Positions 47,558 through 60,162 of a DNA stretch of 64,000 nucleotides are shown piece after piece. How positions within the stretch are numbered: position 1 is the first letter of the stretch; each line of letters starts with the position of its first letter. The notes below the pieces were generated by a model. It worked only from the letters and a program-made list of their open reading frames with translations. It was not told where the DNA came from and searched no databases. Source of the stretch: Selaginella tamariscina (taxonomy: Eukaryota; Streptophyta; Lycopodiopsida; Selaginellales; Selaginellaceae); the NCBI GenBank assembly GCA_003024785.1, contig PUQB01000009.1:207001-271000 (forward strand), read 5' to 3'. The position numbers and the translations under genes were made by a program.

Positions 47558-48516
47558 TGTCATAGTTTTTACTATGACTCGACCTTTTACTTTGGGGTTT
47601 GACTATTGTTACCTACTAGATTATGTGATGAACCCTAGATGTAGAAGAAACAGGCCTGCATAGTGCACTTGGATATCTAATAATGGTCCGGCCGGGTGTC
47701 GTTAGGTATTTGCAAGAAACTCTAGGCAATAGCACTTCTATTTAAAAACTCTCCCCCGTTTTGACGTTTCAGGTTAGGGTTCTTCGCAAAATATAGCTTG
47801 TCAAAATAAGGTTAGGGACACCCCTAGGGTTGACCTAACCCTAGGGTTGCCCTAACCCCACGCCTAAACTCCCCCCTAGGGGTTAGGTTTAGGGTTAGGT
47901 TAGGACAACCATTTTCTCTAAGGGCTGGCATTTCCGTGCCAACCCACTTACTCACTTAGGTAAACGGGGGGGGGGGTCCGTCACATAAATAAGGTAGAGT
48001 ATATGTAGTGAGGCTTCCTGGGTTCAAAAGAGAGCTCGTTAACCTCCTACCGGTGCAAGCTAAGCTTGTGTCGTCAAGGTGCAACCCTCTGTTGTGCCGC
48101 CCAAACTTCCACACGACAGGGGTACAACCCACCCTAGGGTTAGACTATCCTTATCGTTGGCAGGATCTTGCCTTTGAGACGGGCACGTCACTTCCAAGGA
48201 GTTAGCCAGATTCCTTGGTCCGAAAACCTGCTCGCAAGCTCAAAGGTATTGCCCGAGTTCACGTTCCGCAAACTAGTGGTTGAGGCCTTGCTCCGGCCGC
48301 CTCAACCACGCCAAGCTAGGAACAACACCTATAACTCGGCTAGTCCGTGCATCCTGATTCACAAGGTGAGTCTCGTTCGTGGACTTGGTCAGTTAGGGTT
48401 TAAGTTCCTAAGGGTTGGGTTCCTAATACGGGTTACTTTACCAGATTCCGTGGGGTTTCCAGAGAGGGTTGGCACCTGGCAAGCCGCCTTTGTGGCACCA
48501 GGTAAAAACTCTGACA
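47558..48516 (+). repeat. 5' LTR of element D
   Basis: 959 bp. It contains GGTCCGGCCGGGTGTCGTTA, a long G run at 47.97 kb and an ACATAAATAAGGTAGAGTAT promoter-like box, all shared with the right LTR. Confidence 0.93.
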
Positions 48517-51500
48517 ATTGGTATCGGAGCAAGTTCTTGCGGTCAGTAGGACTTAAGTCATAGGTGTTTCAATGTTTAGATAACTCTAAATTCTTGATAT
48601 ACTCTATCGCTTTGGTTAACATGTCTGTATTCTGCGCAGAGAGTTTGATCCTGTGAGTTGTCAAACTTCGGAGAACACTTGCTCAGTGAGTCGGCGTGAG
48701 ATTCTAGGTATGTCCGAAAGTCTTATGCTAGTTAAGCTGATGTGTGTGGGTGTACAACCTGTGCAGGGTGTTTCCAACTTAACATTGGGAATATTCCAAG
48801 CATATTCTCCGAGTGTTGAAACTAGGGTTCAATACGATGAGCAAAGAAAGCAACCAGAGCCTGAGGCAGAGAGGGCTGTCGCAGAGGCTCAAAATGAGGA
48901 GATGGATGAGCTGATCCAGGTCGACCCCCTAGGGTTAGGCAGCGACCTGGTTGGTGAAATAATGATGGATGCCCTAAACGAACTTCGAGGGGATGTTTGG
49001 GTTGAACGACGAATCGATAATGTTGCCGTTCGGATTCCGAAAATACTGCAGTGCCAGATGTTCCGCAACCAGACACACGGAAAAAGAAGAAGAAGCATGA
49101 CTCAGAGTCAGGTTCCTCTGAATCAGATTCTTCGACGGAAGTAGTTGGTGGAGGTCCCAGTAAATTCAAACCGGTAAAGCCTTCGAATTTCATGGGTTCA
49201 AAGGATTACAAGGTTTTGGATGACTGGTTGTATGATATGGAAAGCTATTTCGAGGCTGCTTCCGTGAGAAAGACAGAAAAGGTTGCATGTGCAAGCAGTT
49301 TCTTAAAGAAGAAGCTAAGACTTGGTGGCGAATTGTTGAAGGTGAACGTGGATACCGAAACAGCTGGAAGCACATGAAAAAGGAGATCAAAAAGCAGTAT
49401 ATGCCGGATGATCTCGGTTTGCGATTGCGTGCTGACCTGGCACTTTGTCAACAGGGAGTTCGGGGAAGTCCAATGGACCACGTTTATCGATTCGAAAGTG
49501 TACGGCGATTGGTGCCAAATATGAGCGATGATGAAGCTCGAAGTTGCTTCATGGCTAGCTTGAATGAGAACGCGAAGGGAAATCTTAAGGTACAAGCCAC
49601 AAGCTATCGGGAATGTCAAGAGGCAGCTCAAAAGGTTGCTTATGGCATGTCGTTAGAAGACTTGTACAAAGGGGAGGAAGCAAAACCTAAACCAAGGAGG
49701 TTTCCTCCAAAGTCTGGGTTCAGAAGGTTTGATAGGCGACCAGATCAATCGCCATCAATTCGAAGTGCAAGTCCCTTTGTTAGTTCCAAGTTTTCGGACA
49801 CATCAAGACCCACCGGATTTCGGAAACCATTGGCGTTACCACCTCCTCAGCAGCCAAAGGATCGGCTCCAAAGTCTGCTCCGCTTCCGCAGGCGGGGTCG
49901 TGAAATGTTATAATTGTAACAAGCCTGGTCATTTTGCTAAAGAGTGTCGGCACCCTCACAACAATCAGGACATTTCAAGGCGATGGTAGAAGAGGAAGTT
50001 GCTGAACCAGAAACGCTTGAAGATCCGGAAGATGAGTCAGAAGAGGTAATGTTGTGCCAGACACAACCTGCCTTATTCGCTATTCAAGACAAAACTGACC
50101 CTTTGCTATATTTGACAGGAAGGATACGAGGGGACCGAGTCCGAATGATGATCGATACTGGAGCAACATACAACTTCATATCGACTAGTCTAGCTCGTCG
50201 ATTGAATTTGGATGTAATAAAGATGTGTGAAATAAAGATCAATTTTGGCAAAGGTTCTCAAAATACTAATAATATAGCAAGGGCAGTTCCTGTCCAAATC
50301 AAAGATTGGAAGGCTAAGCTAGACTTAGTTGTCTTGAATATGACGGGGTTTGACTTTGTTTGGGTATGGAATGGTTCCATAAACATGTAATCGAAATGAG
50401 GGGTTCCGGAGATAATCGAATCACGCTTGCAGCAGATAAAGAAGACATTAGAAAAAACGCTCAAATGGAAACGCTAACTGATAAGGATTGGAATCCTATG
50501 TTCCTTACCTTAACTCAGTTGCGTAAGCAGTTAGACATCGGGAACGTGTGTTTCTTGCAATGGTTTTGGATACTGGTGAAGTCAAAATAGGAGATGGTCA
50601 AGAATCTGTTCCGAACCTATTTTGGAAGTCTTGAACATGTTTAAGGATGTTTGGAAGACTTGCCGCCGAGTTACCTCCACGTCGAGCTGTGGACCACAGA
50701 TAGAGATTTTGCCAGGTTCGTCTCCACCGGCAAGAGCCCCATATCGGTTGAATCCTCAAGAGTTAGTAGAATTGAAGAGACAGCTGACAGAATTGATTGG
50801 TCGAGGACACATTCGACCTAGTCGATCGCCATATGGTGCACCTATCTTGTTTGTAATGAAAAAGGATGGTACGATGCGAATGTGTGTGGACTATCGAGCA
50901 CTGAACGCGATAACTATCAAAAATAAGTATCCTCTTCCACGAGTGGACGACTTATTTGATAGGCTATCGAAAGCAAAGTATTTTTCAAGAATAGACTTGA
51001 GATCTGGGTACCATCAGATTCGGGTAGCAGAGAATGACATTGAGAAGACCGCTTTTCGAACGCGTTATGGATCATTTGAGTTTCTAGTCTTGCCATTCGG
51101 GTTGTGCAATGCTCCAGCAACTTTTTGCACAATGATGGATGATGTGTTTAGAGACTATCTAGACGAGTTCGTAGTGGTGTATATTGATGACATTCTGGTT
51201 TTCAGTTCGACAATTGAGGAACATGTGGAACACTTAGAAAAAGTGTTTCAGAGGTTGAGAGAGAACCAGTTGTATGCTAAAGAAAGCAAGTGCGCATTTG
51301 GTCAAACCAAGATAGATTTCTTGGGACACTTGATCTCAGGTGGGGAGGTTGCCATGGACCCAAAGAAAATTCAAGCTATTACTGAGTGGATGACTTAAAA
51401 GACGTGCATGAAGTTAGATCATTTCTTGGTCTGACAGGGTATTACCGAAGATTCATAAAGGGTTACTCGGAAATAGCGGCCCCATTGACAGATCTTACGA

Positions 51501-53874
51501 AGAACATTCCATGGCATTGGACTCCAGAGTGCCAACGTGCATTCGTCAAACTCAAAGAGGCTATCTCTTCTGAGCCAGTTTTGCAGTTGCCCATCTTTGA
51601 AGATCCCTTTGAAGTAGAATGTGACGCTTCCGACTTTGCAATTGGTGGTGTATTGCAACAGAAAGGACATCCAGTGTCCTTTTTCTCGAAGAAGTTAGAT
51701 GCCGCGCAAACTCGATGGCCTACTCACGAAAAGGAGATGTATGCTATTGTTGCTTCCTTGGAGTATTGGCGTCATTATCTTCCAAGTCATGGCACTGTGG
51801 TTTGGACAGATAGTGTAACTCTAAGGTATTTTGAAACGCAGCCGAAGCTATCCAAAGTATGCTAGATGGCAGCAGAAGTTGGCACGATTTCAGCCTGAAA
51901 TCAGACATAAGCGGGAAAGGACAATGTGGTAGCTGATGCACTCAGTAGAAAGGGTCATCTTCGTATTATGTCAGCACCCGTGTCAACTTTGGTGGATGAA
52001 TTTGTGACGGCGTATCCTCAGGACAAGTTTGCAAGGAGCTTTGAGCCTGGTGGCAAAGAGGAAACAAGTTCATCAATTACGAAGAGATGGTAATATTCCA
52101 GCAGGAATAGAAAGTCGAATGGATGCACTCAAACAGGCCATTTTGCAGTACGAGATGGAGTTCTTTATTATAAAGAAAAGAGACTCTATGTTCCAGAAGG
52201 GACATGGAGGGAGAGGCTATTAAGAGAGCATCACGACGTTCCTTTGGCAGGCATGGTGGAAGGCATAAGACGTTGGCTTTGTTGAAACAGGGATTCTATT
52301 GGCCGGGTATGATAGATGATGTTGCCAAGTATGTCAAGACATGCCCCACATGTCAACAAGAAAGAGTCGATCGCAAAAACGAGCTGGGAAGTTACATGTA
52401 TACCGATTCCAGAGCGGCCATTTCAAAGTGTTACTTTGGACTTTATCATGGGATTGCCAAAATCTTGTGGTTTTAATGCTCATGGTGGTAGTCGATCGTT
52501 TTCAAAGGTTGCTCATTTCATTCCAACTGTAGAGACAGTGAATGCAAACAAGCAGCAAAGTTGTTCTTCCACGAAGTCGTAAGAGTGCGCGGGCTACCGG
52601 AAACGATGATCTCAGATCGGGATCCTCGATTTACTGGCAAGTTTTGGGGAACGTTGTTAAGCATTTTACGATGCAAGTTCAGTATAGCTTACCATCCACA
52701 AACGGATGGTCAACGGAGAGGGTGAACCGACAAGTCGAGGACTATCTCAGATGCTATGTTCAAGGTGATCAACTTGATTGGGCTGAACACTTGGATATGG
52801 CTGAGATATGTTACAATAACTCGACACACACTGCAATCGGATGTAGCCCGATGGAAGTGTTAACTGGGAATAAGGGTGGTATTCCTCAGAGTATGGTGTT
52901 ACCGAAAGACGATAGCAATCGAGTTCCATCTGTAGCAGAGTTCACGGGACAATTGTATCGAACATGGGAAGCTGCTCGTCAAGCGATGGCTGCAGCACAG
53001 GAAAGGTATCGTCAGCAGTACGATAAGCATCGGCGGGATGTAGAGTATCAGGTTGGGGATATGGTATTGTTGAGTACCAAAAACCTGAAGGTTCCAATGA
53101 CTCTTTCGAGGAAGTTTCTATCGCACTACATAGGTCCATACAAGGTGGTGAAGCAAGTAGGGAAAGTGGCTTATGAGTTGGATCTTCCTCCAGAGTTGGG
53201 AACAATACACAATGTGTTTCATGTCAATTTGCTCGAGCCATTCCACAAAGATGAGAAACATCCGCAAAGATATGAAAACTTACGTCCGCCCCTGAGCTGG
53301 TTCATGAAGGTACGGAGTACGAAGTCGAATCCATATTGGGCAAAAGGAAGGTTTATGGACCGCGAAAACGTAAGTTTGAGTATCTCGTCAAATGGAAAGG
53401 CTATCCAGCGTGCGAATCGACATGGGAACCATTGGAGAATCTACAAAACGCGATGGAGTTGGTGAATGAGTTTGAGGCAAGGTCTCAAACTAATTAAGGA
53501 ATAAAGTTATTTCTTCTTAACCTAGGGGCCGACAGACAACATTAACTAGAGGCCTCCGATATAAATTCTAGTTAACTAAAAGAAATTAACTAACTTGTTG
53601 TCTGTGTCGGGTGACAGACTTTGCAGACGTGCAAAAGGTCTCCAAATGACTTCTTGTCGCAGGTGGTACCTCGGCAGCTGAGTTCTCACTCAGTGAACGA
53701 CGGTTCTGAAGTATTTGGCTTCGCGTAATGCAAGGGGGGTAATAAAACTTGTGAACTTTTTGCTGACTCCGCATAGAGTGATTAGCGTTAGTTTTCAGTT
53801 AATTTTTCCTAACCTAGTCTAGTCTTGGAGTTAGACGTCAACGAGGACGTTGACATTTTCAAAGGCGGGGAGTG

Positions 53875-54815
53875 TGTCATAGTTTTTACTATGACTCGAC
53901 CCTTTACTTTGGGGTTTGACTGTTGTTACCTACTGGATTATGTGACGAACCCTAGATGTAGAAGAAACAGGCCCGCATAGTGCACTTGGGTATCTAGTGA
54001 TGGTCCGGCCGGGTGTCGTTAGGTATTTGCAAGAAACTCTAGGCGAAGCTAGCACTTCCATTTAGAGAACCTCCCCCGTTTTGACGTTCCAGGTTAGGGT
54101 TCTTTGCAAATTATAGCTTGTCAAAATAAGGGTTAGGGACACCCCTAGGGTTGACCTAACCCCACGTCCTAAACCCCCCCCTAGGGGTTAGGTTTAGGAT
54201 TAGGTTAGGACAACCATTTTCTCTAAGGGCTGGCATTTCCGTGCCAGCCCACTTACTAAACGGGGGGGGGGGGGTCCGTCACATAAATAAGGTAGAGTAT
54301 ATGTAGTGAGGCTTCCTGGGTTCAAAAGAGAGCTCGTTAACCTCCTACCGGTGCAAGCTAAGCTTGTGTTGTCAAGGTGCAACCCTTGTTGTGCCGCCCA
54401 AACTTCCACACGACAGGGGTACAACCCACCCTAGGGTTAGACTATCCTTATCGTTGGCAGGATCTTGCCTTTGTGACGGGGCATTCACTTCAAGGAGTTA
54501 GCCAGATTCCTTGGTCCGAAAACCTGCTCGCAAGCTCAAAGGTATTGCCCGAGTTCACGTTCCGCAAACTAGTGGTTGAGGCCTTGCTCCGGCCGCCTCA
54601 ACCACGCCAAGCTAGGAACATACCCTAAGCTCGGCTAGTCGTGTGTCCTGATTCACAAGGTGAGTTGTTCGTGGACTTGGTCAGTTAGGGTTTAAGTTCC
54701 TAAGGGTGGGTTCCTAATACGGTTACTTTACCAGATTCGTGGGGTTTCCAGAGAGGGGATTCCAGGGTTGGCACCTGGCAAGCCGCCTTTGTGGCACCAG
54801 GTAAAAACTCTGACA
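53875..54815 (+). repeat. 3' LTR of element D
   Basis: 941 bp, partner of 47558-48516; followed by AGATAA, which also precedes the left LTR. Confidence 0.93.
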
Positions 54816-55870
54816 AGATAATGCACAATTTAGAAGGTTGTGAATTCAATTCTTTTTTCAAGGTACATATTAACCTCACCCTAATGAGGTTCAAATTGGC
54901 AAACTTTTGGGCCATGAACCATCCTCGATGCCAAGGATGGTGCATGGCCCATAAGGTTGTCAATTCGAACCTTATTTAGGCTTATATTAACCTCACCCTA
55001 CCAAGGTTCAAACTCACAATCTTTTGGACCATGCACCATCGTTGGCCCCAAAGATGGTGCGTGGTCTTAAAAGGTTGAAAATTCAAACCTTGTTAAGTGA
55101 GGTTAATATGATACATTGATAAAGAATTAAATTCACAACTTTTTAAGACTATGCATCGTCCAAAGTGCTTATACTGAGGACAATGAATGACTCCAAAAGA
55201 TTATGAGGTCAAACCTTATTAAGGTGAGGTTAATATTGTACCTTGAAAAAAGAATTAAATTTTGGGTCATACCAAAAGATTTCAAGTCAGATTTCTTTTA
55301 GGGTGAGGTTATTATTGTACATTGAAAAGTAATCAAACTCGTTACCCTTTGAGGCTGTGCATTGTCCTTGATGCCAAAAAACATTGAAAAATAATCAAAC
55401 TCACAGTCTTTTTAGTCTATGCATCGTTCTTGGCTCTAAGAAACATTAAAAAAATAATCAAACTCGGGCCATGCATCCTCAACATTGAGGATGATGCATG
55501 ACTCCATAAAGTTACAAGTTTTGTTCCATCCTTGACGTCGAGAATGATACGTGACTCCATAAAGTTACAAGTTTTGCTCCATTCTTGAACTAAGAATGAT
55601 GGATGACCTCGAAATTCTATGAGTTTGCCAAACCTTGCCAATCTCCAAATTACTCCACTTCTTACACACCCCTAACAGAGCAGTCCACACCACACTGTCT
55701 GCTACAAATGGCATTGCCTCATTCTTGTTGCTAAAGATAATGCATGGCTTTAAAAAATTATGAATTTTGTCTCATCCTTAACACCAAGGATGGTGCATGG
55801 CCCAAGAAGGTGCAAACTTGTTGCTTTTGTGACCGTGCTTCTTCCTTAATGTTGAGAATGGTTAATCAAT
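54816..55870. repeat. Degenerate tandem array
   Basis: About eight diverged units of 80-130 bp carrying CCAAGGATGGTGCATGGCCC, AAGGTTGTCAATTCGAACCT and AGGTTAATATTGTACCTTGA motifs in varying order and orientation. The same motif (CATCCTCGACATTGAGGAT) occurs just left of element D, so D was inserted into this array. Confidence 0.7.
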
Positions 55871-58514
55871 TTTATGAATTTAAAAATGAATTTTAAATAG
55901 ATATATCCATTGTGTTTGGTTTAAAAAGTAAATATTTGTTTGAACAAGAAATGGAAATATAAACAATATAAAATAGAATTTATTTTAATTCATTTTAAAA
56001 TGATTTTATATAAAGATTCTTTTTTATTTTTTTAAAAACAAAAATATACTTATGTAAAGCTTAATTATCCTTATAAAATATTCTTATTACCGTAATATAG
56101 ATATGTAATAACTATTTATACACATGAACAGGTTCTTGACGTTGAGGACAACACGCTAGGCTTTGAAAATAACATTTTATACAAATATCTAGAATTTTAT
56201 TTCTCTTTTCATAACATTCACTGTTCAACCACAAAATTGTACATATGGTTGTACAACAACACACTCTTTAAGTTAACTTTTGTACACACATTATATATTT
56301 AAAGATATTATACTATAATATAATGAATAAAATTTAAACTTCAACTAAAGTATATTCTTTAAAAATATTACATCACCAATATCAATGTGTCCATATCATA
56401 AACACTATTACATTTTAATTAATTTCTATATAAATTTAAGTTAAAGTACATATATTATTAGGATATTCTATTCTTTATAATTAAAATGTTTTAAATATTG
56501 TTTAAAGTTGAAAACAATTTAAGTCATACAATTGGAAAATATCCTTGGAATATAATTCATTGTAAACTAAATATAAGATTTTACTAGCTATTTAATTATT
56601 TTTATAATTAGAATTTCTTACATGAAAAATGAAATCTGAACAATAAGACATTATCCTCTTTACTATATTATAGGATATCTCGCTATTTTTACAATTAAAT
56701 TTTCTTAAATAAAATTTAAGAGTAAAGCAAAGTCTAATCCAATTAGATATTCATTGTCGGTGCCTTAAATTAAAATATTTAATTTTTTAAATGAAATTTA
56801 AGCTAAAATAAAATATAAACCATCCAATTTTTACTCGAATGCAGTGTATCATCGGATTCTAATATTCCTTTTTGAAAAATTAAATGTATGTGAAACATCT
56901 ATACCTATAAAATCTCATATTTCTACGTCAAGCTTCTTTTAATATAATGATTTTTATAAAAATACTTTGGTCGCTATTGATTGAAGTCTTTAATCATGAA
57001 ATCTTAAAAGTGCTAACACAATATTGTTGCGAACACGTGAACAATCTTTACTATCAAACATCTGTACACACTGCTTTACCAGCACCTTTCAAATTTTCAA
57101 AATTTTCAAAACGTTAAAGTTTAAATTTACTGTTCACCCGTTCTACTAACAGATGCACAGTAGTAAGAACATCTGTGTACACATGTAGCGAGAGAGTTCA
57201 TATATACACACACGAACTATATGTGTGCTATACACGACATGCGACAACGCATACCGCAGGGGTACCTCATATTATACCACAAAGTACCACGTTTGATACG
57301 CGCACACACATGATGCAAAACATGCACTCACATGGACAAGTACACGTGCACCCCCGAGAGAGAGAGGAGAGAGGTTGATATAGCCATGCAGGTGATGAAA
57401 CTATGTCTACACTAGACGATGGACAAAACACACAACATACACACGCACACGTTGCTTGCACACACCTGCGTAGGCTGTTTCTAGAGTAAATTGAGAAGGC
57501 CATGTGTTGTTGGTCCCAAGAATGATTGCAGTAGTTCCATAAAATAGACATGTATCAGATTGTGTCTCTCACGTTCACGGAAAAAAGCCTGTATTTTCTC
57601 CAGGCTTTAAAGTAAAAAGTAAAATAAATATATAATATTAAAGTTACTTTTACTGTTTTCTTGTATCTTTCCTCTTTAGGGAAACCATATCAAGCTCAAA
57701 CTTTACTATTTCGGTCTGTGTGAAACTTCGTTAACAAAACACTCCTTTGGTAAACTCATATTTTTTAATCTTTTTCGTATTGTTTGTTTTTTACCTAGCA
57801 TTCATATACTTTCCAGCTCCTGAATTGTACTGTTTGTTCCACTAAATATTGCAGCTGCATCCTACATTCTGAACATATGCTGCAAATGGAGTACTATTCT
57901 CTTTTATATATATATATATACATATTTTAATTACCTGCTAGACTAAAATAATAATAATAATTAAATAGTTAAAATGACATTTTACGTAAAAGAGTAAATG
58001 GAATTGAGCTAAGCCGGTACTTGTTTATGTATTTAATTTTTAAATCATTAAATTTTTTTCACGTATTGTACAAAGTACTCATTAGATAAAGCTTTTACTG
58101 GTGTAGGTAGAGGGAATGATGCCAATTGGAGAATCGAATCTCGTAGATCTACTGGTAAAGATACCAGTGCACGACAGTACGGACACTTATCTGTCAAATT
58201 GACTGAAGTCCAACTCCGTCTGTTACTGTTAACCGGAAGGAATATTCCTCCAATTTGAAAAGTTAGATGCTATGCTAAATTTGAAGGAATTTTTGTGTGT
58301 ATTATTGTGTGTCTGTTATGTATGGTTTTGTCATATTATGCGGTCCAATCAAAACTTAGATACACTATATATATAATCCTCAGTTAATGTTATCCATATT
58401 TCTTATTTAGCATTGTTGATGTCATCTATCATTGATACATTGCATGATTGTCAGAGCCCCAACACACACACACACAGTGCGTATGTGTGTCGTCCCAATG
58501 TACACGAGAACTTG
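55871..58514. other. AT-rich intergenic DNA, no gene seen
   Basis: No coding or RNA gene recognised. Short CA/TG runs near 57.2-57.5 kb and (TA)n at 57.91 kb. The open frames here are low-complexity. Confidence 0.6.
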
Positions 58515-58678
58515 AATGTGGGGGTGATCATCAATTTCCATGTAGCTTTCTCTATCATATATGGTCTTCAGCGTTTCGTATATTTAAATGATTTGAAAAA
58601 AATAGTCCAATAACTTAATACGATACTAAACGCTGAATACCATATAAAATTGATGACCACCCCACATTATATATGTAT
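58515..58678. mobile_element. Small fold-back MITE, 164 bp
   Basis: Inverted arms: AATGTGGGGGTGATCATCAA on the left, TTGATGACCACCCCACATT on the right, with further pairing around TCAGCGTTTCGTAT and ATACGATACTAAACGCTGA. No coding capacity; no clear target-site duplication. Confidence 0.75.
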
Positions 58679-58745
58679 AATATATAATATGCACGGTCTT
58701 AAATAATTTAAAACCGTGCATATTATATTATACATATATATATAC
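58679..58745. repeat. AT-rich inverted repeat
   Basis: TATAATATGCACGGT and ACCGTGCATATTATA flank a short AT-rich centre. It abuts the MITE and may be part of the same composite. Confidence 0.8.
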
Positions 58746-59740
58746 GATTGCCGAAATTGAAAGATAAAAAGTCAAGTTTTTGATGCGTGTTGGATTATTT
58801 TTTAAGTACAAGAATATTCAATCCTCACGTGTAGGCACCTTTCTTACTCATCCAATTCAAACTCCAAATCATATAATCTACGAAATATATATTAAAAGTC
58901 GATATAATATGATTGCCGACAGTATAAATGCCTCATCAATCTTAGCAATATACTTGGAGCGGAAGCAATCATCTTATAAATGTATACAGTATAGGAAAAT
59001 ATTTGCTAATCCTACGTGGCGATGACGTAACGATGACCTGTCGGGGTTCCGTACGTTGGCGCGTAATCTAGGCGGGCCGTTTTATGGTGGTCCCTGCCGC
59101 ATTTCCGCTGGCATGGCCATGGCCGCCGTACCCGGTTTGTATATTCGCCACCCAACTAAAATGCTGTGAAACGGGCGCCTTTACTATTAAGTTTATATCT
59201 ATCCATAGATCTTTTGCAAAAGACAATATATAATATAGAGAAAAACAGTTCAAACACAACTAAAAGACATCTTGCAGTAGTTTTCCCGCATTTTTTATTA
59301 ATTTAAATTCAGTTTTTCATTTCAAATACATTAATCACTTGCACTTACAAGGTTTAATGATGTTTATAAACTAAGTTGTGTTACTTAAGTTCCTGTAACT
59401 AACTAGTATTTTTAATTAGTTATATATACTAGTTGATCGTGCTACTCGACTCACTACCTAACTTGACTAACTCTTATGTGGGTTGGACTATCTTTTTCTT
59501 ATGGAAAATGAGGCAAAACTTTCATGCCTTTAACATCTTTTGCTTAATTTAAATTTATAATTTAATTACGTTTTTTTTTATAATAACAGTACATTCCTAT
59601 ATAATCAGCACTACGTAAAACAGTCCAAAAAAAGAGGTCTAAATCGAGCCACGACCTATACAAATATACTACTAAACATCATGAAATCTTGTACATTAAT
59701 CTAATCAAATCTACATATTTTTATCAAGCTTAATACGTCT
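58746..59740. other. Intergenic DNA upstream of the NAC gene
   Basis: No gene seen. A short GC-rich island at 59.02-59.17 kb (GGCGGGCCGTTTTATGGTGG, CATGGCCATGGCCGCCGTAC) stands out but has no convincing frame. Confidence 0.5.
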
Positions 59741-59780
59741 GACACACCCACGGACCCTGGAGGCCTGGACCTGACCCTAG

Positions 59781-59974
59781 ACACGTGGCACAGTTCTACT
59801 GGGTTACACCTCTCGTTGACATGTGAGCACGAGTACATGGCCCTATCCACACCGTCGATTTATTCTCCATTGTTATCTCTCTTTTCACACGCTTGATATA
59901 TCAGTTCATTCATTCGTCTCGATTTGGTCGGCTCGTTTCTCCTAAGTTCTTTGTTTCTCTCGTATATATATATT
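59781..59974 (+). promoter_or_regulatory. Probable promoter of the NAC gene
   Basis: An ACACGTGGC box (G-box/ABRE type) at 59781-59789 and a TATA-like stretch TATATATATATT at 59963-59974 lie about 380 and 190 bp before the chosen ATG. CT-rich leader sequence follows. Confidence 0.5.
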
Positions 59975-60162
59975 CTCCCGAGGAAAAATATATATATTTC
60001 TCTCTGTGTGTTCCTCCAATGTAACTAGAAGACTTCAGTCAGTTGTTCATTGGTTTAAAGAAAACACACCTTGTCTTGTCGGTTCATAGCTTGTTCTTCT
60101 GGTACGCGATACAGAGATTTCTTTCTGTCTACTATTTCACAGACATACTGCAAGTAGTATAT

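Larger units (their letters stand above)
47558..54815 (+). mobile_element. Ty3/gypsy chromovirus D with both LTRs
   Basis: LTRs at 47558-48516 and 53875-54815, both TGTCATAG...CTGACA; AGATAA directly flanks both ends as target-site duplication. The primer-binding region ATTGGTATCGGAGC (Met-tRNA type) follows the left LTR and a purine tract (AAAGGCGGGGAGTG) precedes the right one. Parts: gag (about 48.8-49.9 kb), CCHC knuckle CYNCNKPGHFAKEC (about 49.9 kb), protease MIDTGATYNFIS (50.15 kb), RT with [12 protein letters not shown] (51.17 kb), RNase H with [13 protein letters not shown] (51.62 kb), integrase zinc finger and core (52.2-52.9 kb), integrase tail near 53.1-53.25 kb and a chromodomain (YLVKWKGYP, STWEP; about 53.38-53.45 kb). 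Structurally whole, coding region with about five to ten breaks. The LTRs differ by a few per cent, so it is the youngest full-length element here. Confidence 0.94.

Noticed and set aside
48822-49193. 123-codon minus-strand frame inside element D
   Set aside because: Shadow of the gag region.
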